A DNA stretch of 64,000 nt from contig WPIO01000009.1 in the NCBI GenBank assembly GCA_009760855.2, forward strand, positions 2,232,501-2,296,500. Direction: 5' to 3'. Position 1 is the stretch's first letter. Each line of letters starts with the position of its first letter. The translations under genes were made by a program, and so were the position numbers. Under the pieces are notes generated by a model. That model was not told the DNA's origin and ran no database searches. It saw only the letters and a program-made list of their open reading frames with translations. Origin of the DNA: Cristatella mucedo (taxonomy: Eukaryota; Bryozoa; Phylactolaemata; Cristatellidae). Below are positions 1 to 12,129 of the stretch, piece after piece.

Positions 1-496
1 AGACATGCGGGCTCGAGCTATTCCCTAGGCGACGATGCGCTGCTTCATGGCCAAGCATTCTATTTTGAATCGAGTTATTTCTCCAGGAAGCTGCCGGCTG
101 GAATCTGAAGTAGTCCGCTCGTGCTAACTAGAACAAGATTCGGGTGGTTTTCACTTCCCCGTAACGCACGAGTCCGTTGTCAACTTGCTGATTTGAAAAA
201 GCTGATCGCCTCCAGATGGCCATCGCGGCAACACGGTCACATGAAAAGTGTCGCTCTACTGAAGCGGTGCGCCGCCAGCAGGAGGCGCTACGAGATTTTT
301 CCATCGTTGCTAGTGGTTTTTAACTCATACACTGATTTGATAATTTGATAGCCACTTGGCGTTCGGTGTCTTCAGTCCTTCGGAGCCTAAACTTACACTA
401 GATTTTCACACCAAGCATATCTATTTAGACTTTAGGTTTCTTAATGTTTATAGAATAGCGTGCTGTATATGTATTAAAACAAGTTAGCGTTGGTTG
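1..496. other. Intergenic, no gene recognised
   Basis: Mixed-composition sequence with short ORFs in several frames but no splice-flanked or family-like peptide that I can recognise. It ends where the first minus-strand LINE tail begins. Confidence 0.4.
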
Positions 497-925
497 GAAA
501 ACAATGATAGCAATACATTTGCATAGCACCGTCAGAGAACTTAATCTTATTTCTAGGCAATTTATATATGCTGTAAAGGAAACATTATCGAATGGTTAAT
601 GGAAGCATGCTCAATGTCAACAAGCATAACGTGGTGAATTGCAGACGGCGACTCCAGCATGCAAAGATGGTTAGTGGCAGCACGCACAAAGTCAGCACTG
701 TGCATGCACGCACAGGACGAATCACACGGACCCACTAAATTGTGTAATAAATAGATTCGTTTTAGCCCATTTTTAGATGTTACTCAGTCAGAGAATGTCG
801 TGTCGTCATTCAGGAATGAGTTCCAGGCTTTGGGAGTATGAGAGCTGAAGGCACGATCTCCAAAGGATTTGAGGTTCATAAGAGGTGTAGCTTAACTATT
901 TGATTCAGAAAAAAGCATATTCTGT
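497..925 (-). mobile_element. LINE (CR1/L2-like) 3' fragment
   Basis: The left end is the reverse complement of the family's 3' tail (short AAT-rich stretch, then TTGCATAGCACC and GAGAACTTAATCT). The right end (about 815-925) is the reverse complement of the C-terminal coding part, matching the copies at 28590-28690 and 38050-38130. The reading frame is destroyed, so this is a 5'-truncated dead copy. Confidence 0.75.
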
Positions 926-984
926 ATAAAAAAAAGGCTGGTAGCCTTTGTAATGCGACGCGTTTGCACCTCTGCCTAAGCGCA

Positions 985-3205
985 CTGTGCGCTTTTGCCC
1001 AGACGGCCTATGGTTTACCACGGACATTAAATCAGCTAGATCGACTAAGCGAAAGCTTGTAATAGCATAAACAAGATCAAGACCGACTGTCCATCGACAG
1101 GCATACGAGGACTACTATCGATCGTACCATTCGATCCTAGCAAAAGCTAGGTCTAGCTTCTATAAAAAAAATTTTTGAATCACGGATGCACAATCCAAAA
1201 ACGCTGATGTCGACGATCAACCATCTCCTCAAGCGCTCCCAGGTTAGCTCCTTACCTAACGATCTCTGCGATGGTCTAGCTGATCGATTCTCTAGCTTCT
1301 TTGTCAACAAGATAGACAAGATTAGGGAGTCCATCCCTAAGATGGCAGCATCGCCCTGGAATTCTATCCCTCAATTCCATGCACCACTTCAATGTCTACA
1401 TTCAGTCCTGAAGCTCATATCCCAATCAAAGAAGACAACTTGTCCTTTGGACCATATTCCCACCGTCCTGCTTCTACGTTGCATTGATCGGCTGCTGCCA
1501 TGCATAACCAACATAATAGATATCTCATTAGTCTCAGGTCATGTGCCAGCACCTCTCAAAAAGGCTGTAGTCAAGAAAGCAACCCTTGACTGAGAAAACT
1601 TGAGCAACTTCCGCCCAGTCTCCCTCCCACTGTTCCTATCAAAGACACTGGTACGAGCCGTGGTAGACCAGCTGAACTAATATATTGTAACCCTGTAACC
1701 CTTCAAACCCTGCTAGTAAGTTCCAGTCTGGTTTTAAAGCTAATCACTCCACAGAGTCGGCATCGCTTCGCGTGTACAACGACCTACTTAGGAATGCAGA
1801 CTTAGAGTATCTCTGCTTGTTTTGCTCGTCTTTTGGCAACTTTTGATACTATCGATCACCAAGTTCTTCTTGAGTGCCTCTCATCTCGCCTGGATATTAC
1901 TGGTACTGCATTGCAATGGTTTGTTTCCTATTTCACTGGGATACTCCAGAGTATTAATGTGCATTGGACAAAAATCATCCAATGAACCTCTGAAATATGG
2001 GGGTACCTCAGGGCTCCGTGCTTGGTCATGTTCTTTTCAAGGTTTGTACTCTTCCTCTTGCCGATGTGATTGCCAAGCACGGTCTAGGCTTTCACTGCTA
2101 TGCGGATGACATTCAATTGTACCTTTGCTTTGATTCTTCCCAGCCCATGAGTACGTCGAATTCTCTCAACTCCCTTGCTGCATGTATTGATGACATCCAC
2201 ACATGAATGGCAGCAAACTTTCTTAAATTGAATGAGGATAAAACCAACTTATTAGTTATGGGAAAACCAAGTGTGATTCAGAAATTGGAAAGGCTGACGC
2301 TCAAAGTCGGCTCTGCCAGCATATCTCCTGTTGAATCTGCACGGAATCTAGGTGTCGTGCTCCAAAGTGACTTTTCATTAGACGACCACTTCAGCTCCAC
2401 ATTCAAGTCTGCCCACTATCAGCTACATAACATTGCTAAAATTCGGGCTATTTTAGACAGGGATACTACATCTAAGATAGTCCATGCATTTGTGACATCC
2501 TGTCTTGACTTCTGTAACTCATTGCTTGCTGGTCTACCGGCTTGTGCAATTAAGCGCTTATAGCTGGTGCAAAATCCTGCAGCTAGGTTTGTCTGTCGCG
2601 AGCGTCGCAGTTGTCACATCACACCACTTCTCGCCGACCTGCACTGGCTTTCAGTCAAGCAACGCACCGACTTGAAGGTTGTATATCTAACTTTTAGGTC
2701 CCATCATTATTTGGCTCCAGCCTTCCTATTAGATCTACTGACGCACCATCGAACCACTCGCTTTTTGGAATCTAATCGTTTACCTACACCTCGTAAAAAT
2801 CTCAAAGCCTTTGCAGACCGTGCCTTTAGTTCGTATGCTCCCAAAGCCTGGAACTCACTCCCGACTTGCGTCACGACATCTCCTGACTTGTTAACATTTA
2901 AAAGGAAACTAAAAACTCGTCTCTTTATGAGAGCATTTAGTGGGTCCCTGTGACTCGACCTCTATGTGCTTATGCGTGCTGACACTGTGCATGCTACCAG
3001 TAACCACACTTGCATGCTGACCCTGTGCATGTCACCCCTAACCATGTTATTCATGTTGTTTATTGAGCATGCTACCACTAACCATTCTATCGTGCTTCCT
3101 TTGCAGCAAATGTAAAGCGTCTAGAAAGAGATTTGAGTTCCCTGAGGTCACTTTATCAAGTGCATTGTTTTTACTGTTATTGTCATTATTATTACCATTT
3201 TACGT
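985..3205 (+). mobile_element. LINE (CR1/L2-like), 5'-truncated, frameshifted
   Basis: Plus-strand retrotransposon remnant of about 2.2 kb. Order along it: end of the endonuclease-RT linker near 1000 (peptide LWFTTD), RT fingers at 1186-1590, a region of frameshifts at 1590-1990, GVPQGSVLG motif B near 1997, YADD catalytic motif near 2100, thumb and C-terminal region at 2207-2950 broken by stops, then a 3' UTR with GTAAAGCGTCTAGAAAGAG and an ATT-rich tail to about 3205. The same order occurs in the minus-strand copies at 28265-29830 and 31748-35390. YADD RT plus a stem-loop-like tail ending in (ATT)n points to the CR1/L2 superfamily; exact clade not determined. Several frameshifts and stops make it inactive. 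Confidence 0.9.
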
Positions 3206-3584
3206 GGCAATCATCTGTCTGCGACGAAGTTTATCCTTTGAGATTTTCAATAGCTCTGTACTTCTGGCCGTTATTCAACCTGAAAGTCTCGTTAAGTCAA
3301 GTTAAATAAAAATTCGATCGCGATGGAAAATAATGAATGTCAATGACAGTTCATGCGTTGTTTGAACTCATGCCACTTGTTAGGAAGATTCGCCCACTAC
3401 ATATACTATGGACATCGAAAGAAGTATCCTTTTACATCACTTTCTTTATGTGGCTTCATAACTATCACCTGCATTTTGTAGATCTAAATATTTGTGTATG
3501 CTTGGAGCTGCTTGGAGCTCATCTAGAGCATTTCTACTGCACTTCTTAACCGAGGATGGGTATCATGCTTGGTACTTGGCAGAC
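3206..3584. other. Intergenic, no gene recognised
   Basis: AT-rich sequence downstream of the LINE tail. The short ORFs here lack any family signal. Confidence 0.35.
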
Positions 3585-3732
3585 TGACCTCTGCCGCCTT
3601 CTCATTCACCAGGAGACCCACCAGCATTCTTACGGCGTTGCCTCTCGGATTTGATCGATGACCTCTGCCGCCTTCTCATTCACCAGGAGACCCAGTAGAA
3701 TTCTTACGGCGTTGTCTCTCGGATTTGATCGA
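3585..3732. repeat. 74-bp direct tandem duplication (2 copies)
   Basis: Two adjacent 74-bp copies, each beginning TGACCTCTGCCGCC and containing CTTACGGCGTTG. They differ at only a few positions, consistent with a recent local duplication. Confidence 0.85.
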
Positions 3733-5868
3733 TGAACTATTCAGGTTCTCGCTGATCCAGAAGAGCCATGTTGAATGAACAGTCTGGCATCTTCTTCCGA
3801 AGTACTTCAATCTTTACAGACGCTGATAAAGTTCGTTTGACGCGTTTAATATCTCGACCTATCAAGCACATCGTCGCCGTGCATGTCTTCGCCAACGTAC
3901 TTCATAGAACAGCTGCACCTACGCATATCAACTGTCAGCTTTAGCCCATGGCGCATGCCCATGTCTCAAAAGGACTGAAGCTGCGTATATTGTAAGTAGC
4001 GAACGGGCCATTCTTTTAAAGTGCCGATTTCTAAATAGTTCTATCTGACCTACTCTGGGAAGCCACGCCTCCAGATAGTCACTGGACGCCTGTAGCTATG
4101 AGCTGGTGACATCGAGACTTTCTGCAAAGTTGAGTAATGCAGCCCACCTCGTACCGCAACACTGAACGATTGGCCCGATTGGTCTGCAAGCAGGCAAGAG
4201 ACACAACTCCTACTCCCACTATCGGTATGCCAGCCTCTGGATCGACGACTGCTCGTTGTACGTGCTAGACCTGATGCAGTTGCATCTCGGTCCTTGTATC
4301 GTTTGGCTCGCTCAGCGCCGCCACTGCTTGTTCGGCTTGTACTCTTATTCAAATATCGTTGGTCGGTAAAAAAAAAGTGTCTGTCTCAGCCAGCGTCAGC
4401 CGTAAAATAAGATTGGCGTCGTGGTTACTTCAATAGTGCTGCAAATGCGTCTCGCCCGTCCAAGATAGCCCGCATGTGGGTTGGGGGCGTTCAGTTCGGC
4501 GTAGCTGTACTTGGAAGCATTCAGACAGCTGCAGCTTTTGGGCCCGGAGTATATATAATCGTTGGGCACCTTGAAGGTCAAGGTTACGCTCCCGCCCCGT
4601 TGCATCCCACGGCCGTCTTTGCTGTCTGGCGCTGGCTGCTCTAAATCCTGGGAATAAAAGAAGCCTGGAATGCTGGGATCGAGGACCCTGAGGCCCTGAT
4701 TCGGCGCCTGCGCGGCGGCCGCTGATTAGTCCGCCGCTGCATGGTCAGACGCTCGGAAATGCGCGTAAGCCGACAGCAAGCGTAAGTAGTGGCCGAAGGA
4801 ACCGAAATGAGAAGCACCCGAGAGAAGCAGCCCCAAAATGAGCTCGCGTACCGCACAGCTGGAAAGACGCCGAAAGACGAAAGGACTGTACGCGCTTCAC
4901 GACATTCCACCTGTTTCGCAGTCGCGGCTCTCTAGGGCAAGGAGAATGCCTATCCCAAGCAGGTCAGAGGTCACTGCTCGGATGCGGCTCGCCGCCTGCT
5001 GGCCGTCGTCGTCTCTAAAGACACCTCGTAGACAGCAATCGTACAATACCGAGTAGCTTAGGGGAAAAAAATGTACGTCCGCCGCTGGCGCCCGAGCGTA
5101 CGCTGCCCGTATTCTACCGTCCGCGCTACAGGCGGCATGCGCTAGCGGCTGAGAGCACTGTTGCCACAGCGAGTAGCTCGCAGGTCTCAGTAGCCTGCGA
5201 ACGTCCCGATTGACACTTTTATCAAGTGCGACGACTGCACAGCGACGCCAGTCCTTTTGTTGAGCACGGTCTCTGATCATTTCGACTGGAAAAGAGCCAA
5301 GCCCAACCAATGCTGCATGTCAGCTGCGGCGTGATGTGATAGCGGCTTCGAGTACGTTCTTCGTGCGCCAGCTCAGGTCTGTTCACTTGCACTCGACTGA
5401 CCGGCTGACTAGCGGCCGCAGCAAAACACGAAGAGTTGGGCCACCAAGGGGGGGGGGGCGGGGCGGGGCGGGACGGGGCGGAGCAGTCGAATGGCGGACA
5501 CAGGTGTGCACATGCAAGGCGTCTCAGCTTTCGTCATCATTTGAGCGAGCGAACGTAGGCACCTCGTAGGCAGGACGGGCGAACTTGGTTTGGCTGCTAC
5601 CGACTGCAGCCGCTGCGGCTTCGTACGACCGACGGCGATCGCTTAGAATGCTGAATAGAGGGGCTGGAGCGGTTCGACTTCAGCTGGCTCTGGTAAAAAA
5701 GGCGGCGCGCTTTTTGCCAGCACGACACTCCTGCCATGTTTGGCTGTAGTCAAAGTTTGGTTGATGAGAGGCGGCGCAATGACATGACGGGATGGTGGGT
5801 TCGCCGTTCGTCGACGAGCGTCACTTTTAACGAAAGGAATGCGAAAGGCCACTATGGCACTATGGCAC

Positions 5869-5871
<3 letters not shown>
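3733..5871. other. Intergenic, GC-rich in second half; ORFs unassigned
   Basis: From about 4600 to 5640 the sequence becomes GC- and CpG-rich, with a G-tract at 5450-5485. Minus-strand ORFs at 4641-4910 and 4897-5310 are open but match no family I recognise and lack clear repeated splice signals. A TATATATAA string occurs near 4551. A 5' gene region or CpG island is possible but not shown. Confidence 0.3.

Positions 5872-5939
<68 letters not shown>
5872..5939. repeat. (GA)n microsatellite
   Basis: About 34 uninterrupted GA units on the plus strand. The overlapping RERERE and SLSLSL ORFs are artefacts of this repeat. Confidence 0.98.
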
Positions 5940-5942
<3 letters not shown>

Positions 5943-6985
5943 GGTTTTATTAGATCGAATGGTAGGGGCAGATAATGGAGAAGGGTGCATCCGCTTAGCC
6001 CAAGAGTTGGGAGGCAAGTGTCCTTTGTCTGCCGACCCGGCGAGACGCGTGGCGAGCGAGTAGGCGCTGTCCGGGCGGCGCTGTCTGTCAAGGCGGCTGC
6101 AGGGCTGTTCGATTCTTTCGCAGCACGTCGCCTTCCTGGGTCGCGTTTCGTGCTGCCATGTCCTAACGCAGATTGTCATCCTTGGCCATGAATGTCGCTG
6201 AGCGATATTTACTTTTCACGCCAACAATGATAGTAATTATATTTGTAAAATATACATTTTTCTAGCGTTCAATGATGACTGAATCACTTGCTAGGCCCTT
6301 TCTATTTGCTTTAAAAGGAGGGTGTCAATTGGCTACCAATGTCGCAGACGGGGTGCGCAGCGGCTTCCGCGTCCCGCAGGACTAAGATGCAAACGCAGCG
6401 CTCGCTCGCGGGCTTTGAACTTCGCTCAGCCGAAATTTGCTTGACGAAAGCGTTCGCATTTTGAGACCAAGAGTCAACGGTCAAGTAGTTGAGCAAGGAA
6501 AGTATGGTGCGGCGGCGATCGTTGCGTATGCAACCCGATTCGTTCGCACTGAGTGATAAAACTGTACACCGAGATCGCTTTGATTCTGCTTTCAGTGGGT
6601 GCTAATCGTGGCCGTGCGAATGTTCACGATGGAAGTCCACGCCACAAGACAGCTAAATTGAATAGCTATTTAGCTTTATAAAGTAATATTAGCATTTTTG
6701 CGTTTCGGCACCGAGCTGTTCTACCTAGGTGCTCCAACATGGCCGCCCCGGGAGCGTCCTGACCCGTGTACGTACTCCATCTTAATGATGCAACCGGAAG
6801 ATTTCTGCGTAATTCTTTCGAAGAAATCGTCCGACAGGATAAAAGGTGCGGGCTCTTCCTCCTGGAACCCTATAAATAAAAGCGGCAACTATTATGTCTA
6901 CATCCTGATATTATAAGCTATTAAATGCAGACACCGTCGATCGCTGCAGATTTTTACCGATGTATATAATGCAATGTATATAATT
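5940..6985. other. Intergenic, no gene recognised
   Basis: A minus-strand ORF at 6311-6496 and a plus-strand ORF at 6698-6916 are open but not recognisable. The minus ORF lies downstream of the F-box exons on the same strand, so it could in principle belong to that gene, but I see no supporting splice phase. Confidence 0.3.
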
Positions 6986-6989
6986 TATG

Positions 6990-8207
6990 TGATGTGAATG
7001 GACAAAGATCATCCGAGAAACCTCTGAAATATGGGGTACCTCAGAGCTCCGCGCTTGGTCATGTTCTTTCATGGTTTATACTCTCCTTCTTGCCGATGTG
7101 ATTGCCAAGCACAATCTAGGCTTTCACTTTTATGCGGATGACACTAAGTTGTATCTTTGTTTTGATTCCTCACAGCCCTCCGGGACTTTGAATTCTCTCA
7201 ATTCTCTTACTGGATGTATTGATGGGAAAATCCGTAAATGGATGGTAGCAAATTTTCCTAAATTGAATGATAATAAAACCAAATTACTGGCTATGGGCAA
7301 ACCAGGTGTGGTTCAGAAATTGGAAAGGCTGAAGCTCAAAATTGGCTGTGCCAGCATATCTCCCGTTGAATCAGCTCGAAATCTAGGTGTCATGTTCCAA
7401 AGTGACCTCTGGTTAGACGACCACATCAGCTCCACAGTCAAATCTGCCTACTTTCAGCTAAATAATATTGTTGAAATTCGGGCTTGTTTAGATAAGGATA
7501 CCACGTCCAAGTTGGTCCATGTATTCGTGACATCCCGTCTTGACTTCTGTAACTCATTGTTTGCTGGTCTACCGGCATGTGCAATCAGGCGCTTACAGCT
7601 AGTGCAAAACTCTGCAGCTAGGTTTATATGTCGTGAGCGTTGCAGTTGCCACATCACGCCACTTCTCGTCGACCTGCACTTACTCCAACAGGTCAAGCAA
7701 CGTATCGTCTTCAAGGTTTTGTCGCTCAATTTTAGGTCACTCATTCTTTCGCTTCAGCCTAACTATCAGATCTACTGCCCCACCAGGCTAAGCGTCGTAC
7801 CACACGCTTTTCGGAATCTAACTGCTTACTTATACCTCGTGCAAACCTCATTCTTTTGGAGATTGTGCCTTTAGTTCGCATGCTCCCAAAGCCTGGAACT
7901 CACTACCGACTTTCATCATGACATTGCGACCACATTTAAAAAGAACTTAAAAACATACCCATTTATCACAGAATTTAGTTAGACCTTGATGTGCTTATGC
8001 ATGCTGACACTGTGCAACTGCCACTAACCACACTTGCATGCTGACCCTGTGCATATCACCCCTAACCATATTATTCTTATTGTTTGTTGAATATGCTACC
8101 ACCAACCATCGGATCGTATTTCCTATGCAGCAAATGTAAAGCACCTAGAAAGAGATTAAGCTCTCTGAGGGAGCTTTATCGAGTGTATTATTATTATTAT
8201 TATTATT
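6990..8207 (+). mobile_element. LINE (CR1/L2-like), RT-to-tail fragment
   Basis: Starts within RT motif B (AAATATGGGGTACCTCAG near 7028). YADD is intact near 7132, followed by one long open segment (7071-7874) carrying the thumb and the C-terminal NSAARFICRE...HITPLL block. The 3' UTR (8120-8190) and a (TTA)n tail (8188-8207) close it. Missing everything upstream of motif B. The segment is still open for 267 codons, so this copy is less decayed than most. Confidence 0.92.
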
Positions 8208-8224
8208 ATATAGCTGTAGCAAGA

Positions 8225-8800
8225 ATTACACGTAGTACTACTACTAATAATACTAAGATCTTTGCATAGCACCCCTAAAGAACTAAGTCTATTTCTAGGC
8301 ATTTGACATTTACTGCAGAAGAAGAATGTAAATTTGTTAGTGATAGCATGCACAGTCAGCTGGGATCAGCAGTGATAACTCGAATGGACACAGCAAATGC
8401 TGCAAGGAAACATGCGGGTTGGTGTGTACCATCTTTTAAATGTTGTCAAATTAGGTGGCTATAGCGATCCTAGCAGGGCGTGAGTTCCAAGCCTTGGAAG
8501 CATACAAGCAGAAGGCACCGTGTTCGTGGGATTAGATGTTAGCTAAAAGCTAAAAGATAAATTACTTAAAATTGAAGAGCAGTTGTTAGGATGCGGAGCT
8601 CGATTCGGAAGTATTTCCGATAGGAAGGCTTGAGCAAAAGATTTATGGAATTTACGTGATCGAAAAAACCTGTCACTCGCTAGGCTGCTTGCTGGAGAGG
8701 CAGGTCTGCGAGAAGAGTGCATTGTGGAGATTCTGACGTTCACCGCCGGCAATCCTAGCTGCAGAGTTTTGCACCAACTCTAAGCGCTTTATAGTAAATG
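8225..8800 (-). mobile_element. LINE (CR1/L2-like) 3' fragment, tail-to-tail with the preceding copy
   Basis: The 3' tail (AATAATACTAAG, then GCATAGCACCCC and AACTAAGTCTATTTCTAGGC) faces the (TTA)n tail of the plus copy ending at 8207. Diverged coding remnants read rightwards on the minus strand to about 8800 (CTAGCTGCAGAGTTTTGCACC near 8756-8776). Inactive. Confidence 0.8.
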
Positions 8801-8831
8801 CTAAAGCATAAAGATATGACACAGTTCATAC

Positions 8832-9492
8832 CGTGTGCTGCTGCGGCGTCCACGTCAAAAGCTAGCTGCAGCTCGGTCATGGTTCCGTTGCAAATGTCAA
8901 CTATGAAGTTCGCTATCTGCGTATTGGCAATGGGAACACTTCGCAGATCAATATCTCCTTGCCACAGTAACTCGTTAGAAACGATTCGGCGCCATCTCTC
9001 GCTAACGCTGAAAAGAGATCGTGAGTGGCATGTTTATTGGGTTTGAGCGGAATAGCTCCTCCACTCGCCAGAGCCAAGCGTAAAATGATCCATTATTGAC
9101 ATCCATTTAATTTTTCACAAAGGGATACAAATTGCGAAGCTAAAACCCTCGGGAAGGCGATCGAAATATGCCGTACATCGTCGCAAATTCTCTCGATATA
9201 ATAATCGTTTGACTACTAACGGTAAAATCTTAAGCAACTAACGAGAAAGGGGATCTTACCGCCACATTTCGAAACGCTGATACGGCGACAGATGCTCTAC
9301 GAATTGCACCAGCGTGTCGTCCGATAGTGCATCGATACTGTGCGGGAATGAGTTGCTGTCTTGCATTGTAAAGCGCAGGATCAAGTTAGTGCACACAAGT
9401 CGATCCGAAATTGACCGATCCGTCAGGTCTGTAATGACTATACTGAGGGCCTGCAAACGCATATTGAGATGCAATGCACATAACTTTGGCAT
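8832..9492 (-). CDS. F-box domain protein, two exons (partial gene)
   Basis: Two minus-strand exons encode an N-terminal F-box, the ~45-residue helix bundle that docks SKP1 in SCF ubiquitin ligases. Exon 1 ends at 9260 with CG|GTAAGA. Exon 2 (9007-8832) follows the acceptor TCTTTTCAG and joins in phase (arginine codon CG|C), giving FEMWR-VSERWRRIVSNELLW. This has the usual F-box pattern: SIDALSDDTLVQFVEHLSP, then a Trp/Arg-rich end like VCKRW. Downstream residues (IANFIVDICNGTMTELQLAF) look like the start of a leucine-rich repeat, so an FBXL-type receptor is plausible. Exon 2 ends at a GTATGA donor; later exons were not found, and two LINEs occupy 6990-8800. The start is uncertain: ATG at 9366 puts the F-box near the N-terminus. 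ATG at 9492 is also open, and an acceptor at 9450 (TTTGCAG) would make this an internal exon. Confidence 0.72.
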
Positions 9493-9584
9493 GATTAAAA
9501 GTTGAACTAATTAAAACGGCACCATCCTTTCGCAAAATTGAAATACAGGTCGGCCGTTTCAATAGCCTCATTTGTGTAAAAAAG

Positions 9585-9710
9585 CTGCCTAAGAGTCTTA
9601 GCGGCTGCCAAAACTACTCACAGCAAGCAATAAAGGATTGCCTGCTGCGGGACTCAAACATCACGACCCGGGTCGTGAAGTACGAACACCTTACCTCGGG
9701 GCTACCGTAG
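9585..9710 (-). mobile_element. tRNA-derived SINE (family A), degenerate
   Basis: Contains AATAAAGGATTGCCTGCTGC and the reverse complement of a B-box-like element (GGGACTCAAACATCACGACC), as in other family A copies. No clear tail remains. Confidence 0.6.
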
Positions 9711-9872
9711 TAGTTCCGCTTACAAATAGTTCAGTATCTAACTAAGATGCTTGTATATACAGACACGCAATAAGTACAACGAGCTATCCAGCTGCAGTAA
9801 AATGTGGATTTTAAGCTTTTATTGAGTGTTTTCAGCAGCATCCTATTCGCGGAAAGCGTAATGAAAACCTTA

Positions 9873-10001
9873 CTTCTTCACGCTTGGCAATCACGTCTCG
9901 TTCCTTCTATGACGCGGGTTACAATTTTCAGAGTGATGTCATCGATTGTGGTGAGACTTGAGTCAGACTCGAGCAGTTCAAAGGAAATGGTTAAATCAGT
10001 C
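9873..10001 (-). other. Short unassigned ORF upstream of the F-box exons
   Basis: Minus-strand ATG at 9999-10001 opens a ~40-codon frame beginning MTDLTISFELLESDSS and ending in a stop just before a strong donor-like GTAAGG near 9870. It could be a 5' exon or an upstream ORF of the F-box gene, but the frame does not join exon 1 cleanly at that donor. Confidence 0.2.
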
Positions 10002-10200
10002 ATGTTTGCATCATTCTCACGTCAAACACTTGTTCAAACTAACAACAAATTAGCGAACGGTAAAACGTAGGTTTGCACCTCTAGCCTCACATCGTTACGT
10101 GTTTTAGTGCGAGCAACCGCATACACGAGAAAAATGTGCAGACGATGACATAATCGCTGTTTACTCCAAACCGCACGAACATACTCAGAGGCTAATTGTC

Positions 10201-11420
10201 ACAATAATAATAAAAATAATAAAGTATCTGCATGGAGCCGCATCAAAGCCAAATCTCTTTCTAGGCACTTTACGTATGCTAGAACGGCAGCGTGTCAATC
10301 GTTTGGTTATAACATGGGACATTTCAACAAGCATAAACGCACGAAGAAAGATTTGTCCATGCGGAGCACAAGGCGCAAGGAGCAGCGGAATTGCAGCTGT
10401 TTAGTCAGCAGTGAGCTCCTGTCAGGCTTTTGGAGTATACGAACTGAAGGCATCGTGTCCAAAGGATTTGAGGTGGAATAAAAGGACAGCTACAGTATCG
10501 GAGGCAAACTAGCGGGTGGTACGATATGAAGTCTGACTTGGAGGGAGCATTTCCAACAGGTAGGTCAGAGCAAGAGAATGATGAAACATACAACTACGTG
10601 GCAGAGCCTATAAGTCAATACGCGGCTTGATGGGTAGTCAGTGCAGATCAGTGAGACGTGGTATAATGTGGCTGTTGTTGCAATCATGATAGCTGAGTCT
10701 AGCTGCAGCGTTTTCCGCCAACTGTAAGCACCCGATTGTGCGACAGAAAGACCAGCCGGTAGCGAGCTATAAAAGTCTAGACAGGAGATCACCAATGCTC
10801 GAACCAGCTTAACCCTATTTCCTTATCTAAGAAAGTCTGCTTTGAGCAATTTTACGTTGAAATATAGGCAGACATGACTGGGGAGCTGATCTGGTCACTC
10901 TGGGAAAGGTCGTTTTGGAAAAAGACATTAATATTGGTGCAGAGTCTACAGGAGATATGCTAGTCGAGACAATTTGAGTGTCTGTTGCTCAAATTTCGAA
11001 GTCACACTTGGCAATCTGACCTACCCTAGCACGAGAGAACATGGAAGTATGCAAATGAACCCTCTGTTCTCTGGCCCATATCTGCCAGAAGAGGTCAGTC
11101 ATTGCCGCAGGATCAGACAACATCCTCTCTCTTGACAGATTTTTAGCTTGGAGTGCGGATTTTCACCACGGAGTGCTGAATTTCGCTATTTTGGCTGACC
11201 TCAGTAGGAATTTAGAAGCAACCTTCAAACCCTTGTTTACTGTCCTACCCAGCAGCAGTAAGCTGCAACAGTCCTACCAAAGTGCGTCACGTGCCAAAAA
11301 GGCTGAAAGGGGTCAAAGGACATACAGAGCTGAGTGCCATTAGCATTGAATTAATAGCCATGACGATGCTTGGCAATGACATCGGGCAGAAAGAGAGTAT
11401 AAATAATAAAAATAACACAC
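10201..11420 (-). mobile_element. LINE (CR1/L2-like), degenerate
   Basis: The 3' tail at 10201-10275 (AATAATAATAAAAATAATAA, then CAAATCTCTTTCTAGGCACTTTACG) is followed by reverse-complement coding remnants through about 11030. Another homologous patch lies at 11290-11420 (GGACATACAGAGCTGAGTGCCAT, corresponding to the YADD region). The frame is lost throughout. Confidence 0.75.
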
Positions 11421-11584
11421 GTACCTCCTGACCTATGCTAACCAAGTTAGGGCCTCTGCGAGTTCTCATATATCTCTCATCAACATTCGATACGAGTGGC
11501 AACCAGATCACCTTTTGGAACACCACTCGGCACGTCCAGGCACCACGGGTGCGGTGCTTCTGAACTGAGTTAGGCTATACACAG

Positions 11585-12115
11585 CGTGCACGTCATATAT
11601 GGCACTCGGTCATCTGAAGAGGTTTTTAAAGTATGGGGGCACTCGCGGTTCGATCTTAGGCACCCTTCTTTTGACTATCCGCCTTTCAGCAGCAGTAAAT
11701 TGCTAAAGTTCGGGCTTGTTTAGAGAGACATCTAAATTTGTCCATGCATTCGTGACACCCAGTCTTGAATTCTGTAACCCACTGCTTGCAGGTCCACCAG
11801 CATGTGCAAGAATAATAATAATACACTTGATAAAGCGCCCTCAGGGTACTCATTCTCTTTCTAGTTTTGCTTCAACTTTTAAACGCCTGATTGTGCTTAC
11901 GCGTGCTGACATGGTGCCACTAACCACATTTGTATGCTGACCCTGTGCATGTCACTTCTAACCATGTTATGCTTGTCATTGCGCATGCTACCACCAACCA
12001 CTCGATCGTGTTCCCTTTGCAGCAACTGCAAAGTGCCTAGAAAGAGATTGATTTCTCTGAGGACGCTGTATTAAATGTAATATTATTACTGGTATTCTTA
12101 TTGCTAGAATTATTA
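11585..12115 (+). mobile_element. LINE (CR1/L2-like), composite plus-strand fragment
   Basis: RT motif-B-like remnant at 11600-11680 (TTAAAGTATGGGGGCACTCG), then thumb remnant at 11695-11805. A short reverse-oriented tail piece at 11812-11850 (AATAATAATACACTTGATAAAGCGCCCTCAGG) interrupts it. The plus-strand 3' UTR and ATT-rich tail follow at 11880-12115. This is a mosaic of at least two insertions. Confidence 0.7.
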
Positions 12116-12129
12116 TTACTGAAGACGCG

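Noticed and set aside
3565-3740. CRISPR array
   Set aside because: Only two adjacent 74-bp direct copies with no spacers, in a eukaryotic context.
5643-6179. Long ORFs with SLSLSL or RERERE repeats as proteins
   Set aside because: They are created by the (GA)n tract at 5872-5939. The same applies to ORFs over 13898-14037, 30474-30586, 55750-55889 and 57702-58170.
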